NCBI GenBank assembly: GCA_015069285.1
Contig: SVIX01000010.1
Span: forward strand, 1-32,492
Length of the DNA: 32,492 nucleotides
Direction: 5' to 3'
From: Clostridiales bacterium
Lineage (GTDB): Bacteria > Bacillota > Clostridia > Christensenellales > Borkfalkiaceae
Positions 31,260 to 32,492 of the stretch are shown here, piece by piece. Below the pieces are notes generated by a model. That model was not told the DNA's origin, made no database searches, and saw only the letters and a program-made list of their open reading frames with translations. Position numbers and translations under genes: made by a program. Position 1 is the stretch's first letter. Every line of letters begins with the position of its first letter.

Positions 31260-31946
31260 ATGGCACTTATCTTTTTCCGTACGATTTTTATTTTTATCGC
31301 AACGCTTATCGTCATGCGACTTATGGGGAAACGGCAAATCGGCGAAATGCAACCGTACGAATTGGTCATCACGCTGATTATTGCAGATTTAGCCTGTATT
31401 CCGATGGCGGATAATTCTATTCCGTTGCTTTACGGCGTCATCGCTATTTTGACGGTGTATCTGTTACACCAAATTATCTGTCTTATCGATTTAAACTCCT
31501 CTTTCGCGAAAGCGGTGGTGAGCGGGATTCCAAGCGTGGTACTCAACAAAAACGGCATTGACGACGCCGAACTGAAAAAGAATAATTTAGACGTTGCCGA
31601 TTTAATTGAAAGTTTACGCGTAGAAGGATATTTTGCGTTAGACGGCGTAGAATACGCGTTATACGAGGCAGAAGGAACGTTTTCTGCGTTGCCTAAAAAG
31701 GACTATCAAGAATTACAAAGCTCCTTGCCCCTCCTTTTGATTGACGAGGGAAAATTCGACGAAAAAAACGTTGCTTATACGCAAAAAGATAAATCTTACT
31801 ATTTGGATATACTCAAAGCCCAAGGTTGCAAAAACCTTAAAAAAGTCTTGGTGATGACGGTTGACGGCAAGGGCAAAGTATATTTGCAACAAAAAGGCGA
31901 AAAATACCGCGTGTTTGAACTCGGTTGGACGCAACAGCTTTGGTAA
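31260..31946 (+). CDS. DUF421 (YetF-type) membrane protein
   Basis: A 228-residue protein of the YetF/DUF421 family, function unknown. Three N-terminal membrane helices (about 4-20, 35-52, 55-77) carry the family motif RLMGKRQIGEMQPYELVITL (20-39). The cytoplasmic remainder has IPSVVLNKNGI, NNLDVADLIESLR (around 107-119) and VEYALYEAEG, followed by a variable C-terminus. No ribosome binding site is visible before the ATG, and I could not place a convincing promoter in the region shared with folT. The DUF4363 gene follows after 10 bases; the two families are regular partners in Clostridia. Confidence 0.88.
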   Translation: MALIFFRTIFIFIATLIVMRLMGKRQIGEMQPYELVITLIIADLACIPMADNSIPLLYGVIAILTVYLLHQIICLIDLNSSFAKAVVSGIPSVVLNKNGIDDAELKKNNLDVADLIESLRVEGYFALDGVEYALYEAEGTFSALPKKDYQELQSSLPLLLIDEGKFDEKNVAYTQKDKSYYLDILKAQGCKNLKKVLVMTVDGKGKVYLQQKGEKYRVFELGWTQQLW

Positions 31947-31956
31947 GGAGGAAATT

Positions 31957-32334
31957 ATGATACGGACGATAGCAAGCATCTTGGTTACGCTCGCCTTGAT
32001 TTTCGGTATTTCTTTTTACGAGGGAACTCGAGTGAAGACGACGTTTGAGGATTTTGGCGCAATACTGCAAGTTCTATACGAAAAAACGGACGCGGGCGAG
32101 GTAACGCACGAAGACGGCGTTGCAACGGAAAAATTTTGGGAAAGCCGAAAAAAAACGCTACACGTTTGGTTGCCCCACACCGCCATACAGGAAATAGACT
32201 ATCAACTCTACGAGGCAGTTGGCTGTCTGTACGTGGAAGATTACGAAAGCGCGCTCCCCAAGCTTGAAATTCTTTTGGGTATGTGCGAGAATATACCGCA
32301 ATCGTACAGATTAAGCTTAGAAAACGTATTTTAA
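31957..32334 (+). CDS. DUF4363 protein, partner of YetF-type protein
   Basis: A 125-residue protein with one N-terminal membrane anchor (about 3-22) and a helical, probably extracytoplasmic remainder; ends in the SYRLSLENVF stretch usual for DUF4363. Function is unknown, but the family nearly always follows a DUF421 gene, and a joint membrane complex is inferred. The ATG at 31957 is chosen because AAGGAGG lies just upstream, overlapping the DUF421 stop; a longer frame would overlap DUF421. A terminator follows immediately. Confidence 0.85.
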   Translation: MIRTIASILVTLALIFGISFYEGTRVKTTFEDFGAILQVLYEKTDAGEVTHEDGVATEKFWESRKKTLHVWLPHTAIQEIDYQLYEAVGCLYVEDYESALPKLEILLGMCENIPQSYRLSLENVF

Positions 32335-32337
32335 CCT

Positions 32338-32366
32338 AAAAAGACGGAACGCCGTCTTTTTTTATT
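32338..32366 (+). terminator. Terminator of the DUF421-DUF4363 unit
   Basis: AAAGACGG-AACG-CCGTCTTT perfect stem with a T run (TTTTTTT) directly after the DUF4363 stop codon. Confidence 0.92.
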
Positions 32367-32374
32367 TTGGCTAT

Positions 32375-32492
32375 GTCATAGAGAATGGTTGATTAACAAA
32401 AAATTTATTTTTCTGTGTTTTTACGAGAAAAATGCAAGAAAGACAAATATTTTGTGAGCGCGCGTACTTGACTTGTACGAAAGCGAGCAAAA
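32375..32492. repeat. Palindromic structured element, copy 2, cut by the window edge
   Basis: Begins GTCATAGAGAATGGTTGATT (32375-32394), matching the left arm of copy 1 (GTCA..GA....GGTTGATT). After a diverged A/T-rich stretch it has TTTTACGAGAAAAATGCAAG and AAGAAAGACAA, nearly identical to copy 1. The next stem is changed but still pairs: ATTTTG with CAAAA at the window edge, and an apical CGTAC / GTACG where copy 1 has CATACC / GGTATG. The right half lies beyond the window. Confidence 0.78.

Overview
The window looks like a chromosomal segment of a low-to-mid GC Bacillota, most likely an uncultured member of the Clostridia. Reasons: a T-box leader on ileS, a THF riboswitch on a FolT-like gene, the DUF512 - der - plsY gene order, type III glutamine synthetase, a DUF421/DUF4363 pair, a tmRNA tag ending in ALAA, and A/T-rich consensus sigma-A promoters with 17-base spacers. 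Taxonomy is inferred from content only. Nearly all genes are housekeeping; the less usual material is in the non-coding DNA.

Layout. Positions 1-286 hold two tandem, diverged copies of a strong leftward promoter with A/T-rich upstream tracts, probably driving a stable-RNA operon outside the window. From 287 to 6022 the minus strand carries aspS, a polysaccharide deacetylase and ileS; ileS has its own promoter, a T-box riboswitch (AUC specifier) and a large palindromic element in its leader. From 6152 to 11118 come pdxK, a 6S-like RNA, a minus-strand membrane protein, a pnuC-type transporter behind an unrecognised structured leader, and the radical SAM / DUF4130 pair linked to DNA repair. From 11150 to 12149 a DUF2752-TM2 operon and a divergent small Xre regulator share a palindromic operator region. 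From 12395 to 15885 glnN, nadE and tmk form a plus-strand cluster behind an attenuator-like leader. Then follow a fused pair of IS3-like ends, an SGNH hydrolase plus acyltransferase operon, a small membrane protein, an array of GTGATAT / ATATCAC hairpin units, and ssrA (tmRNA).

From 30220 down to 19083 ten minus-strand genes are packed with overlaps or very short gaps: lgt, pncB, lspA, rluD, DUF512 radical SAM, PHP phosphatase, der, plsY, trkA, trkH. They combine lipoprotein maturation, NAD salvage, RNA modification, ribosome assembly, phospholipid synthesis and potassium uptake. Upstream lies folT under a THF riboswitch with a visible ribosome-binding-site sequestering hairpin, and divergent to it a DUF421/DUF4363 pair. 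At the right edge a second, truncated copy of the ileS-leader palindromic element begins.

Themes. NAD metabolism recurs (pnuC-type uptake, nadE, pncB). Three ATGs lie exactly six bases after a TATAAT box (radical SAM gene, xre, and a small ORF in the glnN leader), which suggests leaderless initiation. The best candidates for undescribed biology are the covarying palindromic element (3491-3651 and 32375-end), the GTGATAT hairpin array (18399-18575) and the pnuC leader (8121-8230). All functional calls come from reading the sequence; no database search or folding program was run.
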